Source: Paractinoplanes bogorensis
GTDB lineage: Bacteria; Actinomycetota; Actinomycetes; Mycobacteriales; Micromonosporaceae
Assembly (NCBI RefSeq): GCF_018829635.1
Contig: NZ_JAHKKG010000001.1
Span: 868,001-932,000 of the forward strand
Length of the DNA: 64,000 bases
Reading direction: 5' to 3'
Position 1 is the stretch's first letter. Every line of letters starts with the position of its first letter. Below, piece after piece: positions 17,365 through 25,368 of the stretch. The notes under the pieces are model-generated. The model did not search any database. It was not told the DNA's origin and saw only the letters and a program-made list of their open reading frames with translations. Both the position numbers and the translations under genes were made by a program.

Positions 17365-17376
17365 CGGGGGCCCCCG
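17365..17376. other. Perfect GC palindrome after the discoidin gene
   Basis: CGGGGGCCCCCG lies 38 bp after the stop at 17326. It may be part of a weak terminator; there is no T-run. Confidence 0.35.
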
Positions 17377-17432
17377 TCCACCGCCAATTATCCCGGATCT
17401 TCAAGATCGGTGCGGGGCGAAGCAGCTCTGCC

Positions 17433-17458
17433 TGTGGACAACTCTCGACTGTGGATAA
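17433..17458 (-). other. Two DnaA-box-like sequences in tandem
   Basis: TGTGGACAA (17433-17441) is the complement of TTGTCCACA, the box favoured by actinomycete DnaA. TGTGGATAA (17450-17458) is the complement of TTATCCACA. Both have the same orientation and centres 17 bp apart. No origin-type cluster or replication gene is nearby, so a DnaA-binding or titration site is only a possibility. Confidence 0.4.
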
Positions 17459-17541
17459 CGCGTCATTGAGCTGGCCCTCGCGGAGCGGCGGACGTGCGCG
17501 GGTGAAACGTTGCACTGCACGTGGTGGCGGTGTGCGTTTTC

Positions 17542-18150
17542 TGCTCACGGTGCGCGGTATCTGCACGGCTGCGCGGTGGCGGCAAGCGTTGCGCGGCACT
17601 GCAAGCGGTAACCGCGCACCGTGCGCGTAAACCACGCACGGTGCGCAGTCTCTGCGCCTGTTGCGCGCTGGCGGCGCGTTGCGGGCACTGGAGGTGGTGG
17701 CGGTGCGCGGTTACTCCCGCGGGGCGTGGTTTTTGCTCACGGTGCGCGGTATCTGCACGGCTGCGCGGTGGCGGCAAGCGTTGCGCGGCACTGCAAGCGG
17801 TAACCGCACACCGTGCGCGTAAACCACGCACGGTGCGCAGTCTCGGCGCCTGTTGCGCGCTGGCGCCACGTTGCGTGGCACTGCAAGCGGTGGCGGTGCG
17901 CGATTGCCCCCTACGGTGCGTGGTTGTCGCTCACGGTGCGCAGTCTCTGCGCGTGTTGTGCGCTGGTGGCGCGTTGCGTGGCACTGCAAGCGATAACCGC
18001 GCACCGTGCGCGTTAATCACGCACGGTGCGCAGTCGCAGCGCCTGCTGTGCGCTGGCGGCGCGTTGCGTGGCACAGCAAGCTGTGGCGGTGCGCGGTTGC
18101 CGCTCGCGGTGCGCAGTATCTGCACGGCTGCGCTGTGGCGGCAAGTGTTG
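17542..18150. repeat. Gene-free array with a 192-bp period and nested hairpins
   Basis: A 132-bp segment (17542-17673) recurs at 17734-17865 with about two mismatches, exactly 192 bp away, and a diverged third unit follows at about 17926. The core CACGGTGCGC occurs at 17546, 17637, 17738, 17829, 17932 and 18022, with one mismatched copy at 18105. Spacings alternate at about 91 and 101-103 bp. Each unit holds a hairpin with 12-bp arms GCGCACCGTGCG/CGCACGGTGCGC and a 9-nt loop at 17614-17646, 17806-17838 (one mismatch) and 17999-18031. Open frames cross it but give Cys/Arg-rich nonsense. I see no gene here; its function is unknown. Confidence 0.85.
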
Positions 18151-18219
18151 CGTGGGTGGTGCGCGGTGCTCGACTCGTTGTGCGGGGGGCGGTGCATGGA
18201 GACGTACGGGAAGGAAATG

Positions 18220-18255
18220 AGGCGCTCCCCGCGGAAAGGACCACGGGGAGCGCCT
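18220..18255 (-). terminator. Terminator after the secreted protein gene
   Basis: An 11-bp perfect stem (AGGCGCTCCCC/GGGGAGCGCCT) with a 14-nt loop lies 19 bp past the minus-strand stop at 18274. A second perfect 11-bp hairpin (GACGGTCGACT/AGTCGACCGTC, 18258-18286) spans the stop codon itself. The pair also separates the gene from the repeat array. Confidence 0.75.
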
Positions 18256-18273
18256 TTGACGGTCGACTGGGAC

Positions 18274-19302
18274 CTAGTCGACCGTCGGAGGGAGGCTTCT
18301 GGCTGCCTTCAACGCGGCGGCCGCGCTGGAATACGGGTTGTAGCTGTAGCCGCGGTCGAGTGAGCCGGGCACCTTGAAGTACGAAGCGGCCAGCTTCGCC
18401 GGATCAGTGGCGATCTCACCTCGTGCCGGAACGTCGTTGCCGTCGTCCCAGCCCCAGGGGGCGTTGGCCGAGTTGGTGCCGCAGCTCCACGTGCCCTGGC
18501 CGCAGCCGCCGGTGGTGTCTCCGGCGAATGTGCCCAGGTTGGCGAACAGGTTGGTGTTGTTGCGCTGCGCCCACAGGCCGCCGCTCGCAAAGATGTCGAT
18601 CAGCTGGTAGCGCACGTCGCGGTCGTTGGGGCCGCTGGGCGCCTCGGACACGTTCGACGTCGGGAAGTAGACGACGCCGTCGCCGTTGATGTCGTATTGC
18701 GGCCAGGCCTTGAGCCCGTGCCCGCCGCGCTCCTGGGCGGTCACCGGGTGCTGGAACGAGTCGTGCGGCGACGACTTGAACTGCATTGTTCCGTCGATCG
18801 TCTCACTTCCGTTCGTCCAGTCGCTGCCGCTCGGCACGTACGAGTAGAAGTCGCTGTGCGCCACCGTGACCGCGGCCTTGAGCGTGCCGTAGGTGGAGCC
18901 GTCCTTCTGCACGATCTCGAGGACGCCCTCGCCGTCGTTCTCGTGCTCGGTTTCGAAGAACGGGTGGTCGATCCAGTCGCGCGGGTGGAAGAAGAAGTAC
19001 GTGAGGTAGTAGTGCGTGCTGGTCTCGAGCACCGAATAATAGACGGCGGCCGAAGTGTTCTGCCCGGCGTTGTCCCAGTTGTCACGTCCGTTCAGGTTGC
19101 CGTCGAAGTCGTACCTCGTAATGAAGTCGCTCTTGCCCCCGAGGGCATGCGCACCGGTGGTGTCCACGTCCTGGTAGTGCACCGGCGCCCAGCGCAGCGC
19201 GAGCTCGGCCCGGCTGGGCGCGGCCTGCGCCGGCGCGGCGAGCCCGGCCGCCGCGAGCACGCCGGCCACGCCGACGGCGGCGGCCCTGCGAACGATCCCC
19301 AT
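18274..19302 (-). CDS. Secreted protein of unknown function
   Basis: 342 residues from the ATG at 19302, with GAGGAGG five bases upstream. A Sec signal peptide ends near residue 28 (APAQAAPS). The mature part is rich in aromatic residues and Asp (RWAPVHYQD, ITRYDFDGN, YYLTYFFFHPRDW, HENDGEGVLEIV), with one Cys pair near the C-terminus (GGCGQGTWSCGT). This looks like a compact exported enzyme or binding protein, perhaps distantly like Vps62-type domains. I do not recognise catalytic residues. Confidence 0.78.
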   Translation of the reverse strand: MGIVRRAAAVGVAGVLAAAGLAAPAQAAPSRAELALRWAPVHYQDVDTTGAHALGGKSDFITRYDFDGNLNGRDNWDNAGQNTSAAVYYSVLETSTHYYLTYFFFHPRDWIDHPFFETEHENDGEGVLEIVQKDGSTYGTLKAAVTVAHSDFYSYVPSGSDWTNGSETIDGTMQFKSSPHDSFQHPVTAQERGGHGLKAWPQYDINGDGVVYFPTSNVSEAPSGPNDRDVRYQLIDIFASGGLWAQRNNTNLFANLGTFAGDTTGGCGQGTWSCGTNSANAPWGWDDGNDVPARGEIATDPAKLAASYFKVPGSLDRGYSYNPYSSAAAALKAARSLPPTVD

Positions 19303-19400
19303 GTTGCCCTCCTCAAGCATTGATGATCGTAAATGTATGCGCGCCGGATGGACACGGGGAGGCTTGAAAATGACGGGCCGGCGGCGGCTACGCTGAAGCC

Positions 19401-19952
19401 GTGTTCAAGGTCGAATTGGGCGGGGGCGCCGAGCTCCGGCCGCTGGAACCGTGGCGGGCGGGCGAATTCCTGGCCCACATCGACCGGGCGCGGGCCTCCG
19501 TCGACCCGTGGATCCCGTGGGCGAGCCGCAGCACCGACCGCGAGTCGGCCCGCGCGACGCTGCAGAAATACGCCGACCTGCAGGCCCGCGGCGAAGGCCG
19601 GATCCTCGGCATCTGGCTCGACCGGGTGCTGGTCGGCGGCGTCATGACGTTCGGCTACGACCCGGCCTCCGGCGTCTGCGAGGTAGGCTGCTGGCTCGAG
19701 CCGTCCGGCAGTGGCCGCGGCCTGATCACCAAGGCGGCCGGCCTGCTCATCGAGTGGCTGATCCGTGAGCGGGACGTCTACCGGATCGAGTGGCACTGCC
19801 GCCCCGACAACGTCGCCAGCTCCAACGTCGCGCGCCGCCTGGGGATGAAGCACGAGGCGACGCTGCGGGCGAACTTCGTGTGGAAGGGCGCACGGCACGA
19901 CACCGAGATCTGGGCCGTGCTGGCCCCGGAGTGGCCCGGCCTGGAGGACTGA
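19401..19952 (+). CDS. GNAT acetyltransferase (RimJ/RimL-like)
   Basis: 183 residues, GTG start; TACGCT six bases upstream suggests a leaderless transcript. The pattern ELRPLEPWRAGEFLAHI ... VGCWLEPSGSGRGLITKA ... CRPDNVASSNVARRLGMKHE is that of RimJ/RimL-type N-acetyltransferases, with the acetyl-CoA loop in SGSGRG. The substrate may be a protein N-terminus or a small amine. It sits two bases before cbiZ, but the functions need not be linked. Confidence 0.85.
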   Translation: MFKVELGGGAELRPLEPWRAGEFLAHIDRARASVDPWIPWASRSTDRESARATLQKYADLQARGEGRILGIWLDRVLVGGVMTFGYDPASGVCEVGCWLEPSGSGRGLITKAAGLLIEWLIRERDVYRIEWHCRPDNVASSNVARRLGMKHEATLRANFVWKGARHDTEIWAVLAPEWPGLED

Positions 19953-19954
19953 CG

Positions 19955-20680
19955 ATGTCGCCCGGCGATCCGGTTCTGAGCGATCGCGCCGAGGGCGGGC
20001 GGCGGGTGCCGTTGCTGGTGTGGCGCTTGGAGCGGCCGGTGCGGTCGATCTCGTCGGCCGTGCTCGGTGGCGGCATCGGCGAATGCGACTGGCTCGTCAA
20101 CGCGACCGTGCCGATGTCCTACGACCGCGACGATCCGGCCGACCATCTGCGCGAGATCGCCGCCGCACTCGATCTGCGGGGGCGCGGCGTGGGGCTGCTG
20201 ACCGGCGTCGACGTGGCCGACGTGGTGCGCGCGTCGGACGGGGGAGTGCGGCTCTGGGCCACGGTCGGCTTAGGGGCACCGATCCAGGCGGCGAGCCCGC
20301 CTTCAGAGGACGAGTCAGCGACGCGCGTGGGAACGGTCAACATCGTGGCATGGCTTCCCGTACGACTCGGGGACGGCGCCCTGGTCAACGCGGTGGCCAC
20401 CGTGACCGAGGCCAAGACGCAGGCGATCCGCGATCTGGGCCTGGCCGCGACGGGGACGGCCACCGACGCGGTCTGCGTGTTGTGCCCGACCGACGGACCG
20501 GTCGCCGACTATGCCGGACCACGCTCGACGTGGGGAGCGCCGTTGGCCCGCGCCGCTTACGACGCGGTGCGGCGCGGGGGAGCGGTCAACCTGACCGGCA
20601 CCCAGTCGTGGTCCGACCGCGCCGATGGCGCGCAGCCGCCGCCGCACCAGGCCGGCGGCGGCGGCAAACGTCAGTGGTAG
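19955..20680 (+). CDS. cbiZ: Adenosylcobinamide amidohydrolase CbiZ
   Basis: 241 residues; GGAGG seven bases before the ATG lies inside the end of the GNAT gene, so the two are co-transcribed. Family features are GECDWLVNATVPMSYD near residue 42, GLLTGVDV, VNIVAWLPVRLGDGALVNAVATVTEAK and a C-terminal TWGAPLARAAYDAVRRG. CbiZ cleaves the aminopropanol side chain of adenosylcobinamide to adenosylcobyric acid for cobamide salvage. No cobalamin riboswitch or other cobalamin gene is in the window. The stop overlaps the convergent DUF1684 gene by 10 bp. Confidence 0.88.
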   Translation: MSPGDPVLSDRAEGGRRVPLLVWRLERPVRSISSAVLGGGIGECDWLVNATVPMSYDRDDPADHLREIAAALDLRGRGVGLLTGVDVADVVRASDGGVRLWATVGLGAPIQAASPPSEDESATRVGTVNIVAWLPVRLGDGALVNAVATVTEAKTQAIRDLGLAATGTATDAVCVLCPTDGPVADYAGPRSTWGAPLARAAYDAVRRGGAVNLTGTQSWSDRADGAQPPPHQAGGGGKRQW

Positions 20681-21255
20681 GTGAGCTCGCCCGCCTCGAT
20701 GGCGGCGCTCACCGTGTTTTCCGGTGGGGCGAGCGGACACTGGTAGGCGTCGTTGTAGGCGCACGACGGGTTGTAGAGGTAGTTGAAGTCGAGGCGTACC
20801 CGCGTAGGGGAAAGGGTCTGTAATCCTCGCCCGTGGGTGCCCTTGACCGTGTCGGTGAGGTAGCGCCCGCCGCCGTAAGCGCCCCGCCCACAAGTCGCGT
20901 CGCGCACGGGCAGGAACAAACCGCCGCCGTAGGCCGCGATCCACCACAGCGACAACTCGCCGACCGGGGTCTCCAGGATGCCGGCCCGGGTGTAGTGGAC
21001 CACGCCGTCGGCGCCGCCCGTGTCGATGTCGATCTCGCCGGGCGCGGGCCGCAGTTCGGCCTCGACGATCGCGTCGTCGTTGGGCGCGAAATAGCGCAGG
21101 CCCTCGAAGGTGGCCCGATCATCAAGCGCGATGGCCGACTGCGGGTGCGTGGCGAACAGCTTGTCCCGTTCGGCGCGGAACTGTTCCAGGCCGGTGTCGG
21201 CCAGATACATCCGGGCCACGGTCTCGCGATAGTCGGTGAGCTCGAGTGCCTCCAT
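20671..21255 (-). CDS. DUF1684 family protein
   Basis: 194 residues from the ATG at 21255; TACTTT seven bases upstream fits a leaderless start. The family pattern is clear: FRAERDKLFATHPQSAI, LRYFAPNDD, FLPVRDATCGRGAYGGGRYL and LDFNYLYNPSCAYND ... CPLAPPEN. The function is not established; the conserved Tyr/Asn/Cys block looks like a ligand or metal site. It converges on cbiZ. Confidence 0.85.
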   Translation of the reverse strand: MEALELTDYRETVARMYLADTGLEQFRAERDKLFATHPQSAIALDDRATFEGLRYFAPNDDAIVEAELRPAPGEIDIDTGGADGVVHYTRAGILETPVGELSLWWIAAYGGGLFLPVRDATCGRGAYGGGRYLTDTVKGTHGRGLQTLSPTRVRLDFNYLYNPSCAYNDAYQCPLAPPENTVSAAIEAGELTYH

Positions 21256-21289
21256 GACCCCCAAAGTAGCCCGAAAAAGAAGAGGACGA

Positions 21290-22327
21290 TCAGGCTTGGT
21301 ACGCGCGTACCTCGGTTGCCTTCACGCTGGCCCACACCTCGCGGCCGGGCTCCAGCCCCAGGTGAACGGCCGCCGCGGGCGTCACATCGGCCGCCACCGG
21401 CAGGGCGCCGCCGAGTTCGATCCGCAGGCTTCCGCCCTGGCGCGAGACCGACATCACGGTGGCGGGCCAGGTGTTGCGGGGGCTGCCGTCGGGGCGGCTG
21501 GGATAGAGCGACACGGCCGACGGCGGGAAGGCCACGAAGACGGCGGAAGCGGACGAGGCGGACGCGGTGATCAGCGTGAAGCCGTCGGGCAGCGTGACCG
21601 TCGTACCGTCGGCGCGGCCGTGGTAGAGGTTCAGGCCGACCAGGCGGGCCACGTAGTCGGTGCGGGGCTCGGCGGTGATCGTGGCGGCGTCGCCGGTCTG
21701 CACGACGCGGCCGTCCTCGATGATGACCAGGCGGTCGGCCAGCATCAGCGCGTCCAGCGGGTCGTGCGTGACCAGCACGGTCGCGCCGGGGAAGGCGGCG
21801 AGGTGGCCGCGCAGCTGGGCGCGGGTGTCGAGGCGGGTGCGGGCGTCGAGCGCGGCCAGCGGTTCGTCCAGCAGCAGCATCCGCGGCTCGGAGGCGAGCG
21901 CCCGGGCCAGGGCCACCCGCTGGGCCTGACCACCGGAGAGCTGACGAGGCTTTTTCCGTACGTGGTCAGCCAGGCCCACGCGATCCAGCCACTTCTGGGC
22001 GTTCTGCCGGGCCTCGGCGCGCGGCACCCGGCGGCAGCGTGGACCGAACGCGACGTTGTCGAGCGCGCTCAGGTGCGGGAAGAGCAGGTAGTCCTGGAAC
22101 ACGACGCCGATCCGCCGCTGCTCGGGTGGCAGGGGGTCGAGGCGTACGCCGTCGAGGGTGATCTCGCCCGCGTCCAGCTGCAGCAGGCCGGCCAGGGCGC
22201 GCAGGGTCGTGGTCTTGCCGGCGCCGTTCGGGCCGAGCAGCGCGACGACCTCGCCCGGTTCGGCGGTCAGCTCGACGTCGAGCGTGAAGCCGTCCCGCCG
22301 GACTGTGATGGACGCGGCCAGACTCAT
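21290..22327 (-). CDS. modC: Molybdate ABC transporter ATPase ModC
   Basis: 345 residues from the ATG of an ATGA overlap with modB. Walker A is GPNGAGKTTT, the signature LSGGQAQRVALARAL, Walker B MLLLDEPLAALD, and the H-loop follows in VTHDP. The last ~65 residues form a TOBE/Mop-type domain (WPATVMSVSRQGGSLRIELG ... VWASVKATEVRAY) that binds oxyanions. It powers import of molybdate or tungstate with ModA/ModB. Confidence 0.93.
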   Translation of the reverse strand: MSLAASITVRRDGFTLDVELTAEPGEVVALLGPNGAGKTTTLRALAGLLQLDAGEITLDGVRLDPLPPEQRRIGVVFQDYLLFPHLSALDNVAFGPRCRRVPRAEARQNAQKWLDRVGLADHVRKKPRQLSGGQAQRVALARALASEPRMLLLDEPLAALDARTRLDTRAQLRGHLAAFPGATVLVTHDPLDALMLADRLVIIEDGRVVQTGDAATITAEPRTDYVARLVGLNLYHGRADGTTVTLPDGFTLITASASSASAVFVAFPPSAVSLYPSRPDGSPRNTWPATVMSVSRQGGSLRIELGGALPVAADVTPAAAVHLGLEPGREVWASVKATEVRAYQA

Positions 22328-23106
22328 GCGGCGACCCACTTGTCACGGAGCGCGGCCAGGATGCCGACCGAGACGACCAGCAGGATCAGGCTCAGCACGA
22401 TCGCCGCGTCCACGTCCTGTTCCAGGGCCAGATAGACGGCGAGCGGCATGGTCTGCGTACGGCCGGGGAAGTTGCCGGCAAAGGTGATCGTCGCCCCGAA
22501 CTCGCCCAGCGCCCGCGCCCAGCAGAGCACCGCGCCGGCCGCGATCCCGGGGGCGATCAGGGGCAGGGTGACCCGGCGGAACGCCGTCCAGCGGGTGGCG
22601 CCCAGCGTGGCCGCCGCCTCCTCGTAACGGGCGTCGGCCCCGCGCAGCGCCCCCTCGACGGCGATCACCAGGAACGGCATCGCCACGAACGCCTCGGCCA
22701 CGACCACGCCGGTGGTGGTGAACGGCAGGCTCACCCCGAACGTCTGGTCGAGCCACTCGCCGACCAGGCCGCGCCGCCCGAAGACGAGCAGCAGCGCCAC
22801 GCCACCCACCACCGGGGGCAGCACGAGCGGCACGGTGACGAGCGCGCGGACGAACCGGCGGCCCGGGAACTCGAGGCGGGCCAGGACCCAGGCCAGCGGT
22901 ACGCCGAGAACCAGGCACACCACCGTGGCCAGGCTCGCCGTGATCAGCGAGAGGCGCAGCGCGGTGAGGATGCCCGGTTCGGTGAGCCGTTCCGGCAGGG
23001 TCGACCACGGCGCCCGGATCAGCAGCCCGGCCAGGGGCAGGATCAGGAACGCGAGGCCGAGAACCGCCGGAACGGCCAGGGCTAACGGGATGCGGAACTT
23101 GTTCAG
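22324..23106 (-). CDS. modB: Molybdate ABC transporter permease ModB (CTG start)
   Basis: 260 residues if begun at the CTG at 23106, which overlaps the modA stop (CTGA) just as the other genes overlap by ATGA. No ATG, GTG or TTG occurs in frame for the next 35 or more codons, and later starts would remove the first membrane helices. About five to six transmembrane helices follow. The ABC-coupling EAA loop is EEAAATLGATRWTAFRRVTLP. It is the permease of the ModABC importer. Confidence 0.88.
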   Translation of the reverse strand: MNKFRIPLALAVPAVLGLAFLILPLAGLLIRAPWSTLPERLTEPGILTALRLSLITASLATVVCLVLGVPLAWVLARLEFPGRRFVRALVTVPLVLPPVVGGVALLLVFGRRGLVGEWLDQTFGVSLPFTTTGVVVAEAFVAMPFLVIAVEGALRGADARYEEAAATLGATRWTAFRRVTLPLIAPGIAAGAVLCWARALGEFGATITFAGNFPGRTQTMPLAVYLALEQDVDAAIVLSLILLVVSVGILAALRDKWVAA

Positions 23107-23900
23107 GGCTTCTGGAACCCTGCGTCGGTGAGGATCTTCATCTCGGGCTCGGACTGGACGAACGCGACGAACGCCTGGGCACCGGTCGCGTTGGGCGCGT
23201 TCTTGAGCACGACGATCGGGTAGTCGTTGATCGCGCCGGCCGATTCCGGGAACTCGACACCGTCCACGTCGGCGCTCGCCGCCTTGGCGTCCGTGCGGTA
23301 GACCAGCGCCGCGTCGACCTCGCCGAGCTTCACCTTGGACAGTGCCGCCTTGACGTCCTGCTCCAGCGTCACCGGGGTGAACTGGACGCCGGCCGCCTCC
23401 ATGGCCTTCTTGGCCGCCGCGCCGCACGGCACCTGCTCGGCGCACAGGGCGACCTTGAGGTCCGGGTTCTTCAGGTCGGCCAGCGAGGCGATCTTCTTGG
23501 GGTTGCCCTTGGCGGTCGCGATGACGAGCTGGTTCTTGACGAAGACGGCGGGGTCACCGGCGGCGTCGCCCGCGTCGACGACCGTCTTCATGGTGGCCGG
23601 GCTGGCCGCGGCGAACACGTCGGCCGGTGCGCCCGAGGTGATCTGCTGGGCGAGACCGGAGCTGCCGCCGTACGAAATCGTGACCTTGACGTTGGGGTTC
23701 TGCGCCTGGAAGTCTTCCTTGATCTTGTCGAACGACTCGGTGAGCGACGCGGCGGCCAGCACGATCACTTCGCCGGTGGCGCCCGTGCCGGCGCTGCCCT
23801 CCGGGGAGGAACCTCCGCTCGCCGCTGAATCATTGTTGGCACCGCAGGCCGCGGTCGCCAGGACAGCGAGCATCGCGACCCCGGCCAGGACTCTCTTCAT
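23103..23900 (-). CDS. modA: Molybdate-binding lipoprotein ModA
   Basis: 265 residues; GAGGAG lies seven bases before the ATG. A lipoprotein signal peptide ends in LATAAC (Cys19 as lipid anchor). The mature protein matches periplasmic-binding-type ModA: VLAAASLTESFDKI, ISYGGSSGLAQQI, GAPADVFAAA and DAALVYRTDA. It captures molybdate/tungstate outside the membrane and delivers it to ModB. It overlaps the upstream regulator gene by ATGA and is the second gene of the operon. Confidence 0.95.
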   Translation of the reverse strand: MKRVLAGVAMLAVLATAACGANNDSAASGGSSPEGSAGTGATGEVIVLAAASLTESFDKIKEDFQAQNPNVKVTISYGGSSGLAQQITSGAPADVFAAASPATMKTVVDAGDAAGDPAVFVKNQLVIATAKGNPKKIASLADLKNPDLKVALCAEQVPCGAAAKKAMEAAGVQFTPVTLEQDVKAALSKVKLGEVDAALVYRTDAKAASADVDGVEFPESAGAINDYPIVVLKNAPNATGAQAFVAFVQSEPEMKILTDAGFQKP

Positions 23901-24304
23901 TTGTCGTCTCCTCGCTCCACGACCACTGTGGTCGATTTGATGACGGCGACCGCCGTCGAACCCACCTCGAGCCCCAGATCGTCGACCGCCTCGCGGCTCA
24001 TCAGCGACACCACCCGGAACGGCCCGGCCTGAATGTCGACCTGCGCCATCACCTCGTCGCGGACGATCGCCGTGACGATGCCGCGGAGCCGGTTGCGGGC
24101 CGACGAGCGGCTCGCCCCCGGATCGGGCTGATCGGCCAGCGACCGGGCGAACGCGGCGAGGTCGGCCCCCGCGACGTGGCGGTGCCCATGGTCGTCGCGC
24201 CCGGCCTTCAAGCGCCCGGCGTCGACCCAGCGGCGGACCGTGTCCACGCTCACGCCGAGGAGGTCGGCCGCCTCACCGATGCGATACGTCGTCACAGTGG
24301 TCAC
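23897..24304 (-). CDS. HTH-Mop molybdate-responsive regulator
   Basis: 135 residues from the GTG at 24304 (GTG 24295 is an alternative). Residues 5-50 are a MerR/excisionase-type winged helix (YRIGEAADLLGVSVDTVRRW). Residues 70-135 are a Mop/TOBE domain (RNRLRGIVTAIVRDEVMAQVDIQAG) that binds molybdate. It is the first gene of the modABC operon and probably its molybdate-dependent regulator, built differently from E. coli ModE, which has a LysR-like HTH and two Mop domains. Confidence 0.87.
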   Translation of the reverse strand: MTTVTTYRIGEAADLLGVSVDTVRRWVDAGRLKAGRDDHGHRHVAGADLAAFARSLADQPDPGASRSSARNRLRGIVTAIVRDEVMAQVDIQAGPFRVVSLMSREAVDDLGLEVGSTAVAVIKSTTVVVERGDDK

Positions 24305-24396
24305 TTTAGGGCCGCTTCTGCGAGGGCTCCTACCTCGTACGGCTGGCAGATGCGGAACCGTTGCACAGCTCACATGAGCGACGGCATGCTGGTGGC

Positions 24397-25368
24397 GTGC
24401 CCGAACGCATTGCCGAGGTCACCGCCTTCCTGGCCGAGGTGCTCACCCCGCGCGCGCCGCTCACCGTGATCGTCGACGGGGGAGACCACGGCGCGGCCGC
24501 CGTCTTCGCCGCGCAACTGGCGGCGGCGTTCCCGCCCTCGGCCCGGGCCTGGAACGTCGACGCGGTGATGGGCTTGAGCGGCCCGTCCGGCGGCGGTTTC
24601 GACTCGGCCCTCAACGTCCTCGAACCGGCCGCCGACCATGTGATCGTCCAGCTGCGCGCGGGTCCCCGCGGTTCCGGCGGCTCGGGTTCGCGCGCCCACG
24701 TCGTGATCGACCACCACGATCCGCAGTGGCCGGTGATCCGGCACGTCCACCCGCGCCTCTGCGAACCCGACCGATGGCACCTGTCGGAGAGCCGGGCCTT
24801 CTTCACCACCCGGGCCGCCGGTTGGGACGAGAAATTCGGAGACGACCTTCCCGCGTACGCCAAAGCTGTCGACGCCGCCGCCCCGGCCCCCGGCGATCTG
24901 GCCGTCGACGTCGGCTGCGGCACCGGGCGGGCGCTACCGGCCCTGTCCGCCGCGGTCGGGCCCACCGGCCGGGTGATCGGTCTCGACTGCACTCCGGCGA
25001 TGCTGGCCGAGGCCCGATCCAAGGGCCGCGACCACGCGGCGGCCCTGGTGCAGGCCGACGCCCGCCGCCTGCCCCTGCCGGACGGGACGGCGGCCGTGGT
25101 CTTCGCGGCCGGCCTGGTCCACCACCTGCCCGACCCGGCGGCGGGCCTGGCCGAGCTGGCCCGGATCACCCGGCCCGGCGGGCGGCTGGTCCTCTTCCAC
25201 CCGACCGGGCGGGCGGCGCTGGCGGCCCGTCATGGCCGCGAGCTGACCCCGGCCGACCCGCTGAACGAGGACAACCTGACCCGGGCGTGGGCCGCCACCG
25301 GCTGGACACCGACCCGCTACGAGGACGCCGAGGACCATTTCCTGGCCGTCGCCGTCCGCACGCCTTAG
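24397..25368 (+). CDS. Class I SAM methyltransferase with an extra N-terminal domain
   Basis: 323 residues from the GTG at 24397; CATGCT six bases upstream supports it. The C-terminal half (about 150-323) is a type 11 methyltransferase with SAM motif DVGCGTGRAL, GLDCTPAML, QADARRLPLPDG and FAAGLVHHLPDP. The first ~125 residues resemble a uridine-kinase-like fold (LTVIVDGGDHGAAAVFAAQL, NVDAVMGL), but GGDHGAAA replaces the GxxGxGK(S/T) loop, so it cannot bind ATP in the usual way. The methyl acceptor is unknown. It overlaps the convergent marR gene by 4 bp. Confidence 0.78.
   Translation: MPERIAEVTAFLAEVLTPRAPLTVIVDGGDHGAAAVFAAQLAAAFPPSARAWNVDAVMGLSGPSGGGFDSALNVLEPAADHVIVQLRAGPRGSGGSGSRAHVVIDHHDPQWPVIRHVHPRLCEPDRWHLSESRAFFTTRAAGWDEKFGDDLPAYAKAVDAAAPAPGDLAVDVGCGTGRALPALSAAVGPTGRVIGLDCTPAMLAEARSKGRDHAAALVQADARRLPLPDGTAAVVFAAGLVHHLPDPAAGLAELARITRPGGRLVLFHPTGRAALAARHGRELTPADPLNEDNLTRAWAATGWTPTRYEDAEDHFLAVAVRTP

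Noticed and set aside
17542..18150. CRISPR array
   Set aside because: Repeat units are ~90-192 bp and diverged, the sequence between cores is itself repeated rather than unique, and no cas gene is present.
17521..18363. A 280-codon open frame (and several minus-strand frames) through the 192-bp repeats
   Set aside because: The translation is Cys/Arg-rich repeat nonsense, several frames on both strands are open at once, and no ribosome site is found. It runs into the minus-strand secreted protein gene.
24368..24379. GCTCA-CA-TGAGC palindrome as a ModE-type operator
   Set aside because: It is short, does not match known molybdate operators, and lies nearer the methyltransferase start than the regulator start. 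Recorded only as a weak inverted repeat.
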